Below are positions 38,559-47,610 of a stretch of 64,000 nt of DNA, piece by piece. The position numbers and the translations under genes are program-made. Below the pieces are notes generated by a model that was not told where the DNA came from, did not search any database, and saw nothing but the letters and a program-made list of their open reading frames with translations. Position 1 is the stretch's first letter, and each line of letters opens with the position of its first letter. Location: contig NZ_LBIQ01000035.1 in NCBI RefSeq assembly GCF_001280515.1, positions 186,001 to 250,000 on the forward strand, written 5' to 3'. This stretch comes from Mangrovimonas sp. ST2L15 (GTDB lineage: Bacteria; Bacteroidota; Bacteroidia; Flavobacteriales; Flavobacteriaceae).

Positions 38559-38589
38559 AAAAGTCTAAGTTCTAAACTTAGACTTTTTT
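38559..38589 (+). terminator. Terminator after sulfatase 3
   Basis: AAGTCTAAGT/ACTTAGACTT is a perfect 10-bp stem with a 5-base loop and a run of six T. Confidence 0.87.
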
Positions 38590-38635
38590 ATTTTGTAAGC
38601 AGCAATTATTAACAATTCTAAACAAAGATCTGGTC

Positions 38636-39391
38636 TTGAAAAAATATACGATCCTTATTTTTTCGGTTCTCTTTCTTGTATACTCAAATGGTTGGACTCA
38701 AGTAGAAAATGATGACCCCATAGAGGATCATGATTTTACTAGGCAATTATGGTTTGACTTGGAGCCATCTTGGCATTTAAGTGAGCAAAGTAAATTAGTT
38801 GGAGAAGTGAGCTATCGAACAGTTGAACCCAAAAGCTGGCATAGATTGATTTTTCGGGCATCCAAACGCACCAGTAAAGACAGTATTTTATTTAAAGGCT
38901 TTAAACATAGTGAGGGGCTTCAGTATGGGGTGGGGACTTTTTTCTTTATGAGCGATTACCAGCCAAATAGTTTTGAAATCAGACCATTTCAAGGTTATAG
39001 TCTAGGATTTAATATCAGTCCACGTTTCAATTTGGGACAGCTGCTAAGAGCAGAAGAACGCTTTTTGTTTACAAACAATGAAAGCCATAAGTTTTTTGGC
39101 TTGAGATTGCGGTACCAAGTAACCGGAACCATTGATCTTAAGGGGTTGCTTTTTCAACAGGGCCGTGGGTTCTACCTTCCCGTTTCCATAGAGGCTTTCT
39201 TTAATTTAGTAAAAGTGTCCCAGTTTAATGATGTGTTTAGAATTTCCCCTGGTATCGGGTATCAAGTTAATCCAGATTTTAAATTCCTATTCAGTTTGGC
39301 CTACCATTATACAAAACAGGGAGCAGACGATAATAAATTGATTAGAACTAATGATTTGGTGGTTCGTTTCAGGATCTTGAGAACTTTTTAA
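38636..39391 (+). CDS. DUF2490-like outer-membrane protein
   Basis: A 251-residue exported protein; the likely start is TTG at 38636, giving a signal peptide MKKYTILIFSVLFLVYSNGW. The body shows repeated beta-strands with RQLWFDLEPSWHLSEQSK at the start and GQLLRAEERFLF and FFGLRLRYQVTG later, matching the DUF2490 barrel family. Function unknown. No in-frame ATG gives a complete signal, so TTG is favoured. Confidence 0.75.
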   Translation: MKKYTILIFSVLFLVYSNGWTQVENDDPIEDHDFTRQLWFDLEPSWHLSEQSKLVGEVSYRTVEPKSWHRLIFRASKRTSKDSILFKGFKHSEGLQYGVGTFFFMSDYQPNSFEIRPFQGYSLGFNISPRFNLGQLLRAEERFLFTNNESHKFFGLRLRYQVTGTIDLKGLLFQQGRGFYLPVSIEAFFNLVKVSQFNDVFRISPGIGYQVNPDFKFLFSLAYHYTKQGADDNKLIRTNDLVVRFRILRTF

Positions 39392-39630
39392 GATGCTTGT
39401 TTGCCTTCTTTCTTCAAACATTCTAATTGATGTCAGAATTGGTTTAGGTAAGACTTAAAATATTCAAATGGTATTTCTGAGTTTTTAAAGACTATTTATA
39501 AATCAGAAATTATTGCTAGATGTTAACTTAATTTGTTTGTTTTCAAATGATTATTTGCCTAATTTTAATATCCCTTTTAAAGAATTAGTGCACCACGACG
39601 TATTATCTTAAACTTTAAACTAACCCATTT

Positions 39631-40374
39631 ATGAAGTATTGTAATTTTAAGGTCAAACTCTTTATTCTGGGAGTTTGCCTTTGTCCCAGTTTTCTTTTAG
39701 CACAAAACGAAAAACAGAAAGATTCCACTGCTATTTACATTTTGGATAAAATGGCAGATGTCATAGGAGATCTGCAAGCTGTTCAATTCTCAATGGAAAC
39801 ATCAGTAGATGAATTAAATGCTCATGGAGAACTATCCACCTATTTTGCGCATAGTGAGGTTTCAATGGTGGGACCGAATAAATTTACGGCCATTGTTCAA
39901 GGAGATAAAGGGGAATATGGTTATTGGTATGACGGAGATTATTTGTCCTATTATTCATATAACGAGAATAATTATGTGACGTTGGAAGCCCCAGATACCA
40001 TTTTAACCATGATCGACAGTATGCACGTTGCCTATGATTTTAAATTTCCAGCTGCCGATTTTTTCTATCCAAACTTTACGGATGATATCATAGAAGGATA
40101 TGATACAGTGAGATATATAGGTAAGCGCCAAGTAGATGATACACCTTGCTTTTATATAACAGCAGCTAATTCAGAAATGCAAGTCCAATTGTGGGTAACC
40201 AATGATAGTCAAATGCTACCTAAAAAATTATTGATTGTTTATAAAAACGACCATTCCTTGCAATATGAAGCTACGTTTGAAAAATGGATTTTAAATCCTG
40301 ATATTCCGGAATCGATTTTTTCTTTCACACCGCCTCCCAATGCGAAGTTGATCAGTATCCTAGCTAAATCCTAA
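39631..40374 (+). CDS. DUF2092 domain-containing exported protein
   Basis: A 247-residue exported protein with signal peptide 1-24 (ending LLAQ). The DUF2092 domain is visible from about residue 35 to the end: ILDKMADVIGDLQAVQFSME, MVGPNKFTAIVQGDKGEYGY, TPCFYITA, and PESIFSFTPPPNAKLI. It probably works at the outer membrane or periplasm, like the LolA/DUF2092 group. It is 15 bases from the DUF6515 gene and co-transcribed with it; the two form a known genomic pair in Bacteroidota. Confidence 0.87.
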   Translation: MKYCNFKVKLFILGVCLCPSFLLAQNEKQKDSTAIYILDKMADVIGDLQAVQFSMETSVDELNAHGELSTYFAHSEVSMVGPNKFTAIVQGDKGEYGYWYDGDYLSYYSYNENNYVTLEAPDTILTMIDSMHVAYDFKFPAADFFYPNFTDDIIEGYDTVRYIGKRQVDDTPCFYITAANSEMQVQLWVTNDSQMLPKKLLIVYKNDHSLQYEATFEKWILNPDIPESIFSFTPPPNAKLISILAKS

Positions 40375-40389
40375 TTTAAACTCTTTCAA

Positions 40390-41439
40390 ATGGTATCTAA
40401 ATTAAAATTCACATTCAATTATAAAGTATTATTGTTTGCTACCCTACTAGTTTTCATTCTGCCTTTAAATATGGAGGCTCAAAGAATGCGACATGGAGCT
40501 TCAAGAGGAGGGGCTAGAACCATGTCCCATTCTCCAAGTAGAAGTATGCAACGACCCGCGGCAAGACCTACCAATAGGGGAGGTTCCATTAATGGCGGAC
40601 ACCAAAGAACTAGTTCTAGAAATTTTACAAAACCGTCAAACAACAGAGCTACTCAGAATAGAACCCCTTCAAGAACGAGCAATAATAATAGGGCTAATTC
40701 CAAAATTAAGACACGAGAGAAAACGGTTAACCGGGGGAATGCAACTACTAGAAATCGTCCAACCTCAAATATTAAAACCAAAGATAGAAATAAGGTAAAC
40801 ATGGATCGAAGTAGAAATAGAGGTGATGTAAACATCAATATCAATAACAGCCGGCATTACAACGTGCGAAATACCAGAGTAAGAAGTAGCTCCGTTCGTT
40901 ATGTGAGACCGCCTTACATCTTTGGTGGCTTTGGGTATTATTGTCATAGACCTTATTTTTATCATCCTTATGTGCCTTTCTATTGGGGACCTTATTACCA
41001 TCCTTGGGGGTATTTTGTTACCTCTTTGGCAACTACGGCAATCATAGTAAGTATTATCCATGAAAATGAGGAAGATGAAAAAGCTGAGTACCACTATGAT
41101 AATGGAACCTACTATCTTAAAACAGAAGATGGGTTTGTCGCTGTGCAGCCGCCTGTAGGAGCGCAAGTACCTTCATTGCCTGAAGAAAAGGAAAAGGTAA
41201 CGGTAAATGAGACTACAAATAATTACTATTATGGAGGCGCTTTTTACGAAGAAAATGATCAAGGGTATATTGTTGTTCCTGCAACCGCCGGAACTATTGT
41301 TCCTCATTTGCCTGAAGGTGGAGAAGAAGTTAAAATTGGAGAACAAACATATGTGCAGTTTGGAGAAACTTATTATCAACCTATTCAGGTGGATGGCAAG
41401 AATATGTATGAAATCGTAGAAGTCAAAGAAGAAAAATAA
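40390..41439 (+). CDS. DUF6515-like protein with Arg/Asn-rich segment
   Basis: A 349-residue exported protein. A signal peptide or hydrophobic anchor (about 10-31) is followed by a highly basic, low-complexity Arg/Asn/Ser-rich region (about residues 32-165). A Tyr/Pro-rich hydrophobic stretch follows (about 170-215), and the C-terminal domain has two similar repeats: YYLKTEDGFVAVQPPVGAQV and FYEENDQGYIVVPATAGTIV (with LPEE/LPEG after each). That C-terminal pattern fits DUF6515. Function is unknown. It is cotranscribed with the DUF2092 gene. Confidence 0.75.
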   Translation: MVSKLKFTFNYKVLLFATLLVFILPLNMEAQRMRHGASRGGARTMSHSPSRSMQRPAARPTNRGGSINGGHQRTSSRNFTKPSNNRATQNRTPSRTSNNNRANSKIKTREKTVNRGNATTRNRPTSNIKTKDRNKVNMDRSRNRGDVNININNSRHYNVRNTRVRSSSVRYVRPPYIFGGFGYYCHRPYFYHPYVPFYWGPYYHPWGYFVTSLATTAIIVSIIHENEEDEKAEYHYDNGTYYLKTEDGFVAVQPPVGAQVPSLPEEKEKVTVNETTNNYYYGGAFYEENDQGYIVVPATAGTIVPHLPEGGEEVKIGEQTYVQFGETYYQPIQVDGKNMYEIVEVKEEK

Positions 41440-41463
41440 ATTTCATTTATGTTTTGTTTTATG

Positions 41464-41503
41464 TAATGCCTTCAGTATTTGATACTGTGGGCATTACTTT
41501 TTT
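41464..41503 (+). terminator. Terminator after DUF6515 gene
   Basis: TAATGCC-TT-CAGTAT-TTG-ATACTG-TG-GGCATTA forms a two-part stem with a symmetric internal bulge and is followed by C and six T. Confidence 0.85.
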
Positions 41504-42677
41504 ATGGCTCTTGTGAGAGTTTTGGGAATTTTAAGAATTTGGAACCCTTGGTTTCTAAATCCAATCTTAATCCAGCAGTTAACACATTAAAATCACTAAC
41601 TCCAAATTCATCTGTGGCATTAGAAATTCGATATTCTAAGTAAATAAATCCAAACCGAAAAGGTTTGTATTCCCCTCCCAGAATGATATAATTATGTTTT
41701 AAGTCTGATTGAAATTTAACATTTGAAATTTTGGGTTGATACGTATTAAAACCGGCTATTAATGAATAGCGCGGTTGTTTAAATTTGGTGAAAAGTTCCA
41801 GACCAATAGCATCATAAATGCCAATAATCAATTCATTTTCAATTACAGTATCTGCATAATCACCATTTTCTTGATAGGCATAAACAAATCCAAGATCCCA
41901 ATGGGAATTCTCAAAGGAAGCCCCTAGACTCCAATAAAGAGGGTTGCCATCGAGTCCTAGGGTATTTTCTCTAATACTTCGTGAAAGGTGTTTTTTATTA
42001 ATGGCAGAACCTATTTTTAATCCATCTAATAGCTCGTATTGCAAACTTATTCCATATCCATCTACTAAATAGTTGTTAGAGGTACTGTCAAATTGCCCTT
42101 GAAGACCCAAAAACCAGTTGCGCCAATGCAATCGATAGGTAACGGATTGGTTAGCTCTTCCTGTTCCTGAACCACCCCCATCTGAATTGCCTACATAAGT
42201 GGCGCTTCCTTGTCCACCAAACACATTAAATTTATCGGTAAATTGAGTAATGTCGTAATATACACTCCATTGCTTTCCCATCTGGATTGTTCCATATTTT
42301 TTAAAATCAATGCCCACGTAACCCAGTCTAGTGGAAAATACCTGACGGTTTTGGGAATTTTGAATAGCCAAAAAACCACTATTGGTATTTCCATCAGTAT
42401 TAAACTGAACAGGACCCTTAAATAAATTCATCGCTAATTCAGCACCAACAAAAAAACGAAGCCCTTTTTTATTTGTGACGCCAATTTGAAAACCAATTCT
42501 AGAGACATTTTCTTGAAGTTCCAACTCATCGTCGTAGTATGCCATATGGGCTCTAAAGCTTCCGTAGGGGTGAAAATCGAGAAGCACAGAATCTTTAGGT
42601 TGCTCTTGGGCATTGCTAGCAAGACAAAAAAATGAAGCTATAATTAAAAGTCCTATGGTTAAGGTGTTTAGGCTCAT
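41502..42677 (-). CDS. Porin-like outer-membrane protein
   Basis: A 391-residue exported protein: signal peptide 1-23 (ending SNAQ), then a typical gram-negative porin pattern with LDFHPYGSFRAHMAYYDDEL at the start, RLGYVGIDFKKYGTIQMGKQ and FNVFGGQGSATYVGNSDGG in the eyelet region, and repeated amphipathic strands to the end. It would form a general diffusion channel or a phosphate/sugar-selective pore; the substrate cannot be read off. It follows the small barrel gene 35 bases upstream on the same strand. Confidence 0.82.
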   Translation of the reverse strand: MSLNTLTIGLLIIASFFCLASNAQEQPKDSVLLDFHPYGSFRAHMAYYDDELELQENVSRIGFQIGVTNKKGLRFFVGAELAMNLFKGPVQFNTDGNTNSGFLAIQNSQNRQVFSTRLGYVGIDFKKYGTIQMGKQWSVYYDITQFTDKFNVFGGQGSATYVGNSDGGGSGTGRANQSVTYRLHWRNWFLGLQGQFDSTSNNYLVDGYGISLQYELLDGLKIGSAINKKHLSRSIRENTLGLDGNPLYWSLGASFENSHWDLGFVYAYQENGDYADTVIENELIIGIYDAIGLELFTKFKQPRYSLIAGFNTYQPKISNVKFQSDLKHNYIILGGEYKPFRFGFIYLEYRISNATDEFGVSDFNVLTAGLRLDLETKGSKFLKFPKLSQEP

Positions 42678-42712
42678 AATTAAGGTTTTATTCCACGTGA
42701 TGATCCATTTTA

Positions 42713-43264
42713 TTAGAACGATTTAGATAAACCTACACCCAGTGTAAGGGTGTTGTAAGCATCAATTCTGAAATCATCTCCAAAAGTCACTTCAAACTCC
42801 AGTCCATTATGGATTTCTAATGTGTATGCAACCTCGGCCCTTATTAAAAATAAATTGTCCCCTTTGGCAAATTCGCCTCCAGCACCCAATAAAAAAGCAA
42901 AATGCTCTCCCGGTTTATAGACGCCCATTAAAGCCGGTGCTATAGGTCGTTCTCTTTCTAATAGTGACTCTTCCTCTGAGCTTAAATATTTCTCAACTTG
43001 AAAGGTTTCATTGATGAAGTCGGTATGCAGACCTATGGCCCAATGTTTATTGAGCCAAAAGTTGTAATAAAGAGAAAAACCAGGGAGGGCTCGCCATTGT
43101 TTTTTATCGCCACTATAAGTGTTTGGAGTATGGACATGAGAAATCAACAAACCTATTTGATGTCTTTCAAAGGATTCATTTTCTAACTCCATTTCGCCCT
43201 CTTGAGCGAAACCACAAACAGTAAAAAACAGTATTAAAAAACTAGAATAAAGTGATTTTTTCAT
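42713..43264 (-). CDS. Outer-membrane beta-barrel protein
   Basis: A 183-residue exported protein: signal peptide 1-20 (GFAQ), then eight or so predicted beta-strands, with PGFSLYYNFWLNKHWAIGLH and the closing strand LTLGVGLSKSF. The size is that of a small 8-stranded barrel. No function can be assigned. It precedes the porin gene in a two-gene transcript. Confidence 0.72.
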   Translation of the reverse strand: MKKSLYSSFLILFFTVCGFAQEGEMELENESFERHQIGLLISHVHTPNTYSGDKKQWRALPGFSLYYNFWLNKHWAIGLHTDFINETFQVEKYLSSEEESLLERERPIAPALMGVYKPGEHFAFLLGAGGEFAKGDNLFLIRAEVAYTLEIHNGLEFEVTFGDDFRIDAYNTLTLGVGLSKSF

Positions 43265-43478
43265 AGGATGATAGAGTATCTGTTAAAAGGACATGGAATT
43301 AAATTATATTTTTATAAAGAATTGATATTTAATTGTTTATTTTTAGTAGTAAGTTACATGATATTTACGAAACATTAAAGTTACTTGTGTTATTTTTATT
43401 TTCTTCCACGGTGTTTGTAAGATTGAGGTTGTCTAATAAAATAATGAAGTTGGAAGATCAAACCTTAAATTCTTATTT

Positions 43479-44924
43479 ATGAAAATTTCATTTCGTTGCT
43501 GGGTCATTATTTCTATTTCCTTTGCTTTTTTTTCTAAACTTTATGCTCAAGACACCCATTATGCTTCTCAACAATTTGGAACGAGAACAGCTTTACTTTC
43601 AGGAGCCATTTTAGGGGGGATTGATGACAACTCCATGGTGTTTTATAATCCAGGAGGATTGGGCTTGTTAGAAAATACTTCCTTGTCAGTAAATGCAAAT
43701 GCATATCGTATTGAGAATATAAAAATCTTTAATGCCCTTGGAGATAGAGCTGATTTTAAAAGCAGCAATTTAGGAACAGTACCATTATTGGCAGGCGGAA
43801 TGATAAAATTGAAGGATCCTAAATGGAAATTAGGATATGGTTTTATGGCTCCTACAGATTTTAGTTTTAAAGGGATAGCTCGTGTTGATGGGGATTATGA
43901 TGTTATAGAAGAAGCTGAGAGTCCGGGACTGGAAGAGTTAGTAGGTGAGAGTAGCTTAACTTCCAAGTTAAGTGAAGTTTTATTTGCCTTTGGAGCAGGT
44001 AGGGTCATCAGTGAAAATTTTTCTGTGGGAGCAAGCGCTTTGTTTACGGTGCGTTCTCAAACCTATAATAGAAACTATTCGGCCTATATTTTCTTAAATG
44101 ATGTAGAAGAATCTCTCGTGGGTGGGAATCTTTCCCAAAATGTGGATTATTATAACATAAGGGTGGCTTTAAAATTAGGAGCTATTTATAAAATGGAATC
44201 TTGGAGCTTTGGAGCAACATTTACTACGCCTTCCCTAAATATTGGAGGTCAGGGAACAGTGGCTTCCAATATTGCAGCTAGGAATGTTAAATTTAATGGT
44301 GTTGATAGGCAAAGCGGAGTGGCCACAGATAGGCAGGCAGAATTAAAAACGAAGTTTAAATCGCCACTTCAAATAGGGGTAGGTGTTAATTACGATCAAG
44401 GAAAATCATTTTTGGGGTTATCGGTTAATTATTATTCGGGATTGGATTCTTATGAAATCATGGATGTTGTAGCTAGGACATTTGTTCGTCCAGCAGATTT
44501 AGCTCCTGAGTTGAGTAGTGATCAATTTTTGAGTGTGAGGGGTGGAGCGCGTTCTGTTGTTAATGTGGCCTTGGGTTATGAATATCGGTTAAAGGATCAT
44601 TTATCCTTATTGGCCAGTGTTCGTAATGATATGTCATATTACGATAAGGATAAGACAGGAGCAGATAACGGTGGTATTAAAACAACAGTAAGCTCTTGGG
44701 ACTTAATACATTTTACTGCTGGGGCTATTTTTAAAAGAGAGAATAGTAGCTTGAGCCTTGGTTTACTTTTTAGTACGGGTACTAAGGATGATTATGAACA
44801 AAAAGGAAATTTAAATAATCCTACGGAAGGAAGTCTTCTTAAAGGAGCCACCACCATTACCGAGGCTAAATACAGCTCTATTGGTTTATTACTAGGTTAT
44901 ACTTATTTTTTCAAAAAGTTCTAA
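43479..44924 (+). CDS. FadL/OmpP1-type outer-membrane transport protein
   Basis: A 481-residue exported protein: signal peptide 1-23 (LYAQ), then ALLSGAILGGIDDNSMVFYNPGGLG, which is the N-terminal hatch motif of FadL/OmpP1/TodX family channels for hydrophobic compounds. The remaining chain forms the barrel and ends YTYFFKKF. Substrate could be fatty acids or aromatic compounds; sequence does not decide. Monocistronic. Confidence 0.82.
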   Translation: MKISFRCWVIISISFAFFSKLYAQDTHYASQQFGTRTALLSGAILGGIDDNSMVFYNPGGLGLLENTSLSVNANAYRIENIKIFNALGDRADFKSSNLGTVPLLAGGMIKLKDPKWKLGYGFMAPTDFSFKGIARVDGDYDVIEEAESPGLEELVGESSLTSKLSEVLFAFGAGRVISENFSVGASALFTVRSQTYNRNYSAYIFLNDVEESLVGGNLSQNVDYYNIRVALKLGAIYKMESWSFGATFTTPSLNIGGQGTVASNIAARNVKFNGVDRQSGVATDRQAELKTKFKSPLQIGVGVNYDQGKSFLGLSVNYYSGLDSYEIMDVVARTFVRPADLAPELSSDQFLSVRGGARSVVNVALGYEYRLKDHLSLLASVRNDMSYYDKDKTGADNGGIKTTVSSWDLIHFTAGAIFKRENSSLSLGLLFSTGTKDDYEQKGNLNNPTEGSLLKGATTITEAKYSSIGLLLGYTYFFKKF

Positions 44925-44956
44925 ATAAAAAAAACCATCTTTGATAAAAGATGGTT
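44925..44956 (-). terminator. Terminator of the DUF6249 gene
   Basis: AACCATCTTT/AAAGATGGTT (4-base loop) has its T-run on the minus strand (an A-run on the plus strand at 44926-44934), so it ends the DUF6249 transcript. Confidence 0.82.
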
Positions 44957-44983
44957 GCCTATTAGGAGTTTAGATAACTTAAT

Positions 44984-45331
44984 TTATTCCTGATCTAATT
45001 TTTTAGTCATATGAAAGCCAATGAAGAGACCTACTCCTGCCATAGTAAAAATGGTAGCTGGGTAAATGGCATCAGAAGCTAATGATGAATAAGTGTCTAA
45101 TAAGGACGCTAGAAAAATACCTATACCAATACCCATAAGTAGTAGGGCTAAATTTAGAATAACAACCTTCCAAATGGGAGCTGTTCGTTTCTTTCCTTGG
45201 ATAAATATACTAGCATCGGCTCCTTTTTCTATAAGAGCCATACGCTCTTTATTTCTGGTAGAATAAAAAAGGTAAAATACTCCAAAAATGGCCGCTATTA
45301 AAAGAGGCATGATGATAAATTCTGATCCCAT
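44984..45331 (-). CDS. DUF6249 domain membrane protein
   Basis: A 115-residue protein with three hydrophobic segments (about 6-22, 56-75, 88-106). The motif RNKERMALIEKGADASIF is characteristic of the DUF6249 family in Bacteroidota, where the gene commonly neighbours an ECF sigma factor, as here. Function unknown; divergent from the sigma factor gene. Confidence 0.85.
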   Translation of the reverse strand: MGSEFIIMPLLIAAIFGVFYLFYSTRNKERMALIEKGADASIFIQGKKRTAPIWKVVILNLALLLMGIGIGIFLASLLDTYSSLASDAIYPATIFTMAGVGLFIGFHMTKKLDQE

Positions 45332-45395
45332 ACTGTTTGTTTTTAATTTATTAATTTTAATTGTTTATAGCCTATGACGATATAACTTTTCTTGT

Positions 45396-45438
45396 GGTTA
45401 CAGTTTTTTCAAAAAATATTTTTATTTCATTTGTAACC
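45396..45438. promoter_or_regulatory. Inverted repeat upstream of the ECF sigma gene
   Basis: GGTTACA (45396-45402) and TGTAACC (45432-45438) form a perfect 7-bp inverted repeat 29 bases apart in the divergent region between DUF6249 and the sigma factor. GTAAC cores resemble ECF -35 elements, so autoregulated divergent promoters are possible. Confidence 0.4.
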
Positions 45439-45468
45439 GTTTGAGTAGTGGTGTCGTCCAAAGAAAAC

Positions 45469-46059
45469 ATGACACCAACCAGCGACGAAATAATCATCAA
45501 TCAAATTAATGCCGGTGACAGTAAGCAATTTGCTATACTGGTAGATCGCTATAAGGATTTGGTTTTTACTTTAGCTTTAAGAATGATGAAACATCGTGAA
45601 GAAGCTGAAGAGGTGTCTCAAGATACGTTCATTAAAGTATATAAGTCTTTGTCAAATTTTAAAGGAGACTCTAAATTATCAACTTGGATTTATAGGATAG
45701 CTTATCATGCTTGTTTAGATAGATTGAAAAAGAACAAAAGACATTATTTAGATGTATCTATGGATGGAGACAGACCTATACAGGTGGAAGTAATGGAAAA
45801 TGCCTTTAATCAGTTGGTGGAACAGGAACAAAAGCAGAAAATACAATTTTGTTTAGAACAGTTGCCTAGTGAGGATGCGTTTTTGATTACATTATATTAT
45901 TTTGAAGATTTGAGTATGGACGAAATTTCAAAGATTGTTTCACTCGAATCAAATCATGTCAAGGTTAAGTTATTTCGAATTAGGAAAAAGCTGGCGTCAA
46001 TTCTAAAGAGCCAACTGGAACCAGAAATTATTGAAAGTTATGGAAGAGCGAGAAAATAA
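45469..46059 (+). CDS. ECF-subfamily RNA polymerase sigma factor
   Basis: A 196-residue extracytoplasmic-function sigma factor. Region 2 (about residues 20-85) has DLVFTLALRMMKHREEAEEV and FKGDSKLSTWIYRIAYHACL; region 4 (about 125-180) has LPSEDAFLITLYYFEDLSMDE and the helix-turn-helix EISKIVSLESNHVKVKLFRI. The start chosen is the ATG at 45469; an in-frame GTG at 45448 would add seven residues. It overlaps the next gene, a likely membrane anti-sigma factor, by 20 bases. Confidence 0.92.
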   Translation: MTPTSDEIIINQINAGDSKQFAILVDRYKDLVFTLALRMMKHREEAEEVSQDTFIKVYKSLSNFKGDSKLSTWIYRIAYHACLDRLKKNKRHYLDVSMDGDRPIQVEVMENAFNQLVEQEQKQKIQFCLEQLPSEDAFLITLYYFEDLSMDEISKIVSLESNHVKVKLFRIRKKLASILKSQLEPEIIESYGRARK

Positions 46060-46447
46060 AGAATTGGATGCATTTGTTAAAAGAATCATGTCATCAACAG
46101 AGTTGGACAGTCCCTCTCATGATTTTTTATCACATGTTATGGATAATCTTCCTAATAAGAGGGGGAAAGAGTTAATTCAGTACAAACCTTTAATTTCAAA
46201 GCCTGTTTGGTTTGTAATAGGTGGTTTGTTTTTGGCGTTTATGGGATATTTGGTTTCTAAAACAACCATGGTTAATAGTTCATGGTTTAGTCAAATAGAC
46301 TTTGATCAATTCTTTAATCTTCCAGCAATTTCTTTTTCTACAAACTGGCCTCAAGTAGTCATGTACGCCTTATTGGTTCTAGGTTTGATGTTGTTGGTTC
46401 AAGTAAGTTGGATGAAACATTTTTATAACAAACGACTTGGTTTTTAA
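46040..46447 (+). CDS. Probable membrane anti-sigma factor
   Basis: A 135-residue protein with two transmembrane segments (about 52-70 and 105-123). The N-terminal 45 residues (MEERENKELDAFVKRIMSST) form a cytoplasmic helical part that could bind the sigma factor. The gene overlaps the ECF sigma gene by 20 bases (start ATG at 46040; TTG at 46031 is the alternative), the normal arrangement for a sigma/anti-sigma pair. No zinc-binding HxxxCxxC motif is seen, so it is not a ZAS-type anti-sigma; function is inferred from position. Confidence 0.6.
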   Translation: MEERENKELDAFVKRIMSSTELDSPSHDFLSHVMDNLPNKRGKELIQYKPLISKPVWFVIGGLFLAFMGYLVSKTTMVNSSWFSQIDFDQFFNLPAISFSTNWPQVVMYALLVLGLMLLVQVSWMKHFYNKRLGF

Positions 46448-46527
46448 TAAAGAACTCAAAAGCACACCTCTTTTCAAGTTGTGTGAATAAAAGATGAAAG
46501 AAACACCTGTTTTTTTTTCAACATAGT

Positions 46528-47568
46528 TTAGTTGAATTCCCAGCCGAAAGTCGTTTGAAAAATATAATCACTTGTAGAAGCTCCAGCAACAGGTTTGCTA
46601 TCATAGTTATAAGTCAGACCCAATTTTATAAAAAAGTCAAGAGGGAGATCATATTTGAGGTCTAATGTGTAATCACATCTTATACGACTACCTTCCGTTA
46701 AGCTAGGATAGACTGCCAAACTGGTATTCAAACTAAAATCTTTAACATCAAACATATTGAAAACCACTGCACCATAGGCTTCCATTGAATTTTGAACACT
46801 TTGATTGGCTTCTGGAATAAACTGTTCGTTGTTCCAAGCTAAACCTACACCAGCACCTAAATAAAGTTTATTATTTCTTATAAAATATTGTCCCAAACCA
46901 CTTCTGATAGTGGTACGTAATTTTAACAACTGTTCATCATTGGATAACCAAGCAGAGGTTAATTCATAATACCTATTTTTATTCATGAAATACTTGTAGG
47001 TAACATTGGCGTCTGTACGATGTGTTTCGCTCACATTGTCTTGATTGCTTCTTACCGAGTTGTAGCTTCCTGTAAGTAACCATCTGAAGGTAGTGTAACT
47101 TATGGTACTTCTAACAGTGAATTGTGATAGATTATTACTTTTAGTGTAGTTAAAACCTACCGAAAGAGATGCGGTTAATCTGGATTTAAAACTACTTTTC
47201 ACAGCTTTAAGAAATACAATATCTGAAATGTCGGCTTCAAATTCCTCACCGTCTCCTTTAATTAAAACTTTACCAAAATGATCATCTATTGTATGAATGG
47301 TGCCACTAATTCTTCTACCATCAGAAAGGGTAATTAAATAAGATTGCGAACTAAGAATTTCTCCAACCTCAACCCATGTAATGGTAAAATCATCTTCACT
47401 ATAATCGGTTTCGACAGTCAGGACGCCCTTTTCCATTTGTTTTATTTCTCCAACTAATTTGTCTTTGTTTTTAAGAACAATGGTATCATTTTGTCCCATT
47501 AATTGAAAATTACAAAGCATAAATAATAGAAAGTAAAGAAACGGAGATTGAATTAGATGTCTTTTCAT
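46528..47568 (-). CDS. DUF481 outer-membrane protein
   Basis: A 346-residue exported protein: signal peptide about 1-24 (LMGQN), then an SHS2-like small strand region (IVLKNKDKLVGEIKQMEKGV and SDGRRISGTIH) and a C-terminal DUF481 barrel (KSRLTASLSVGFNYTKSNNL to TFGWEFN). DUF481 proteins are outer-membrane barrels of unknown function, related to YdiY. Monocistronic. Confidence 0.85.
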   Translation of the reverse strand: MKRHLIQSPFLYFLLFMLCNFQLMGQNDTIVLKNKDKLVGEIKQMEKGVLTVETDYSEDDFTITWVEVGEILSSQSYLITLSDGRRISGTIHTIDDHFGKVLIKGDGEEFEADISDIVFLKAVKSSFKSRLTASLSVGFNYTKSNNLSQFTVRSTISYTTFRWLLTGSYNSVRSNQDNVSETHRTDANVTYKYFMNKNRYYELTSAWLSNDEQLLKLRTTIRSGLGQYFIRNNKLYLGAGVGLAWNNEQFIPEANQSVQNSMEAYGAVVFNMFDVKDFSLNTSLAVYPSLTEGSRIRCDYTLDLKYDLPLDFFIKLGLTYNYDSKPVAGASTSDYIFQTTFGWEFN

Positions 47569-47610
47569 AATATTGATGATCAGGTAATTGCGAGTACTAA
47601 AGATAAAAAA

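Noticed and set aside
40765-41166. 133-codon minus-strand frame inside the DUF6515 gene
   Set aside because: Antisense to a gene with low-complexity codons; no family match, signal or neighbour support.
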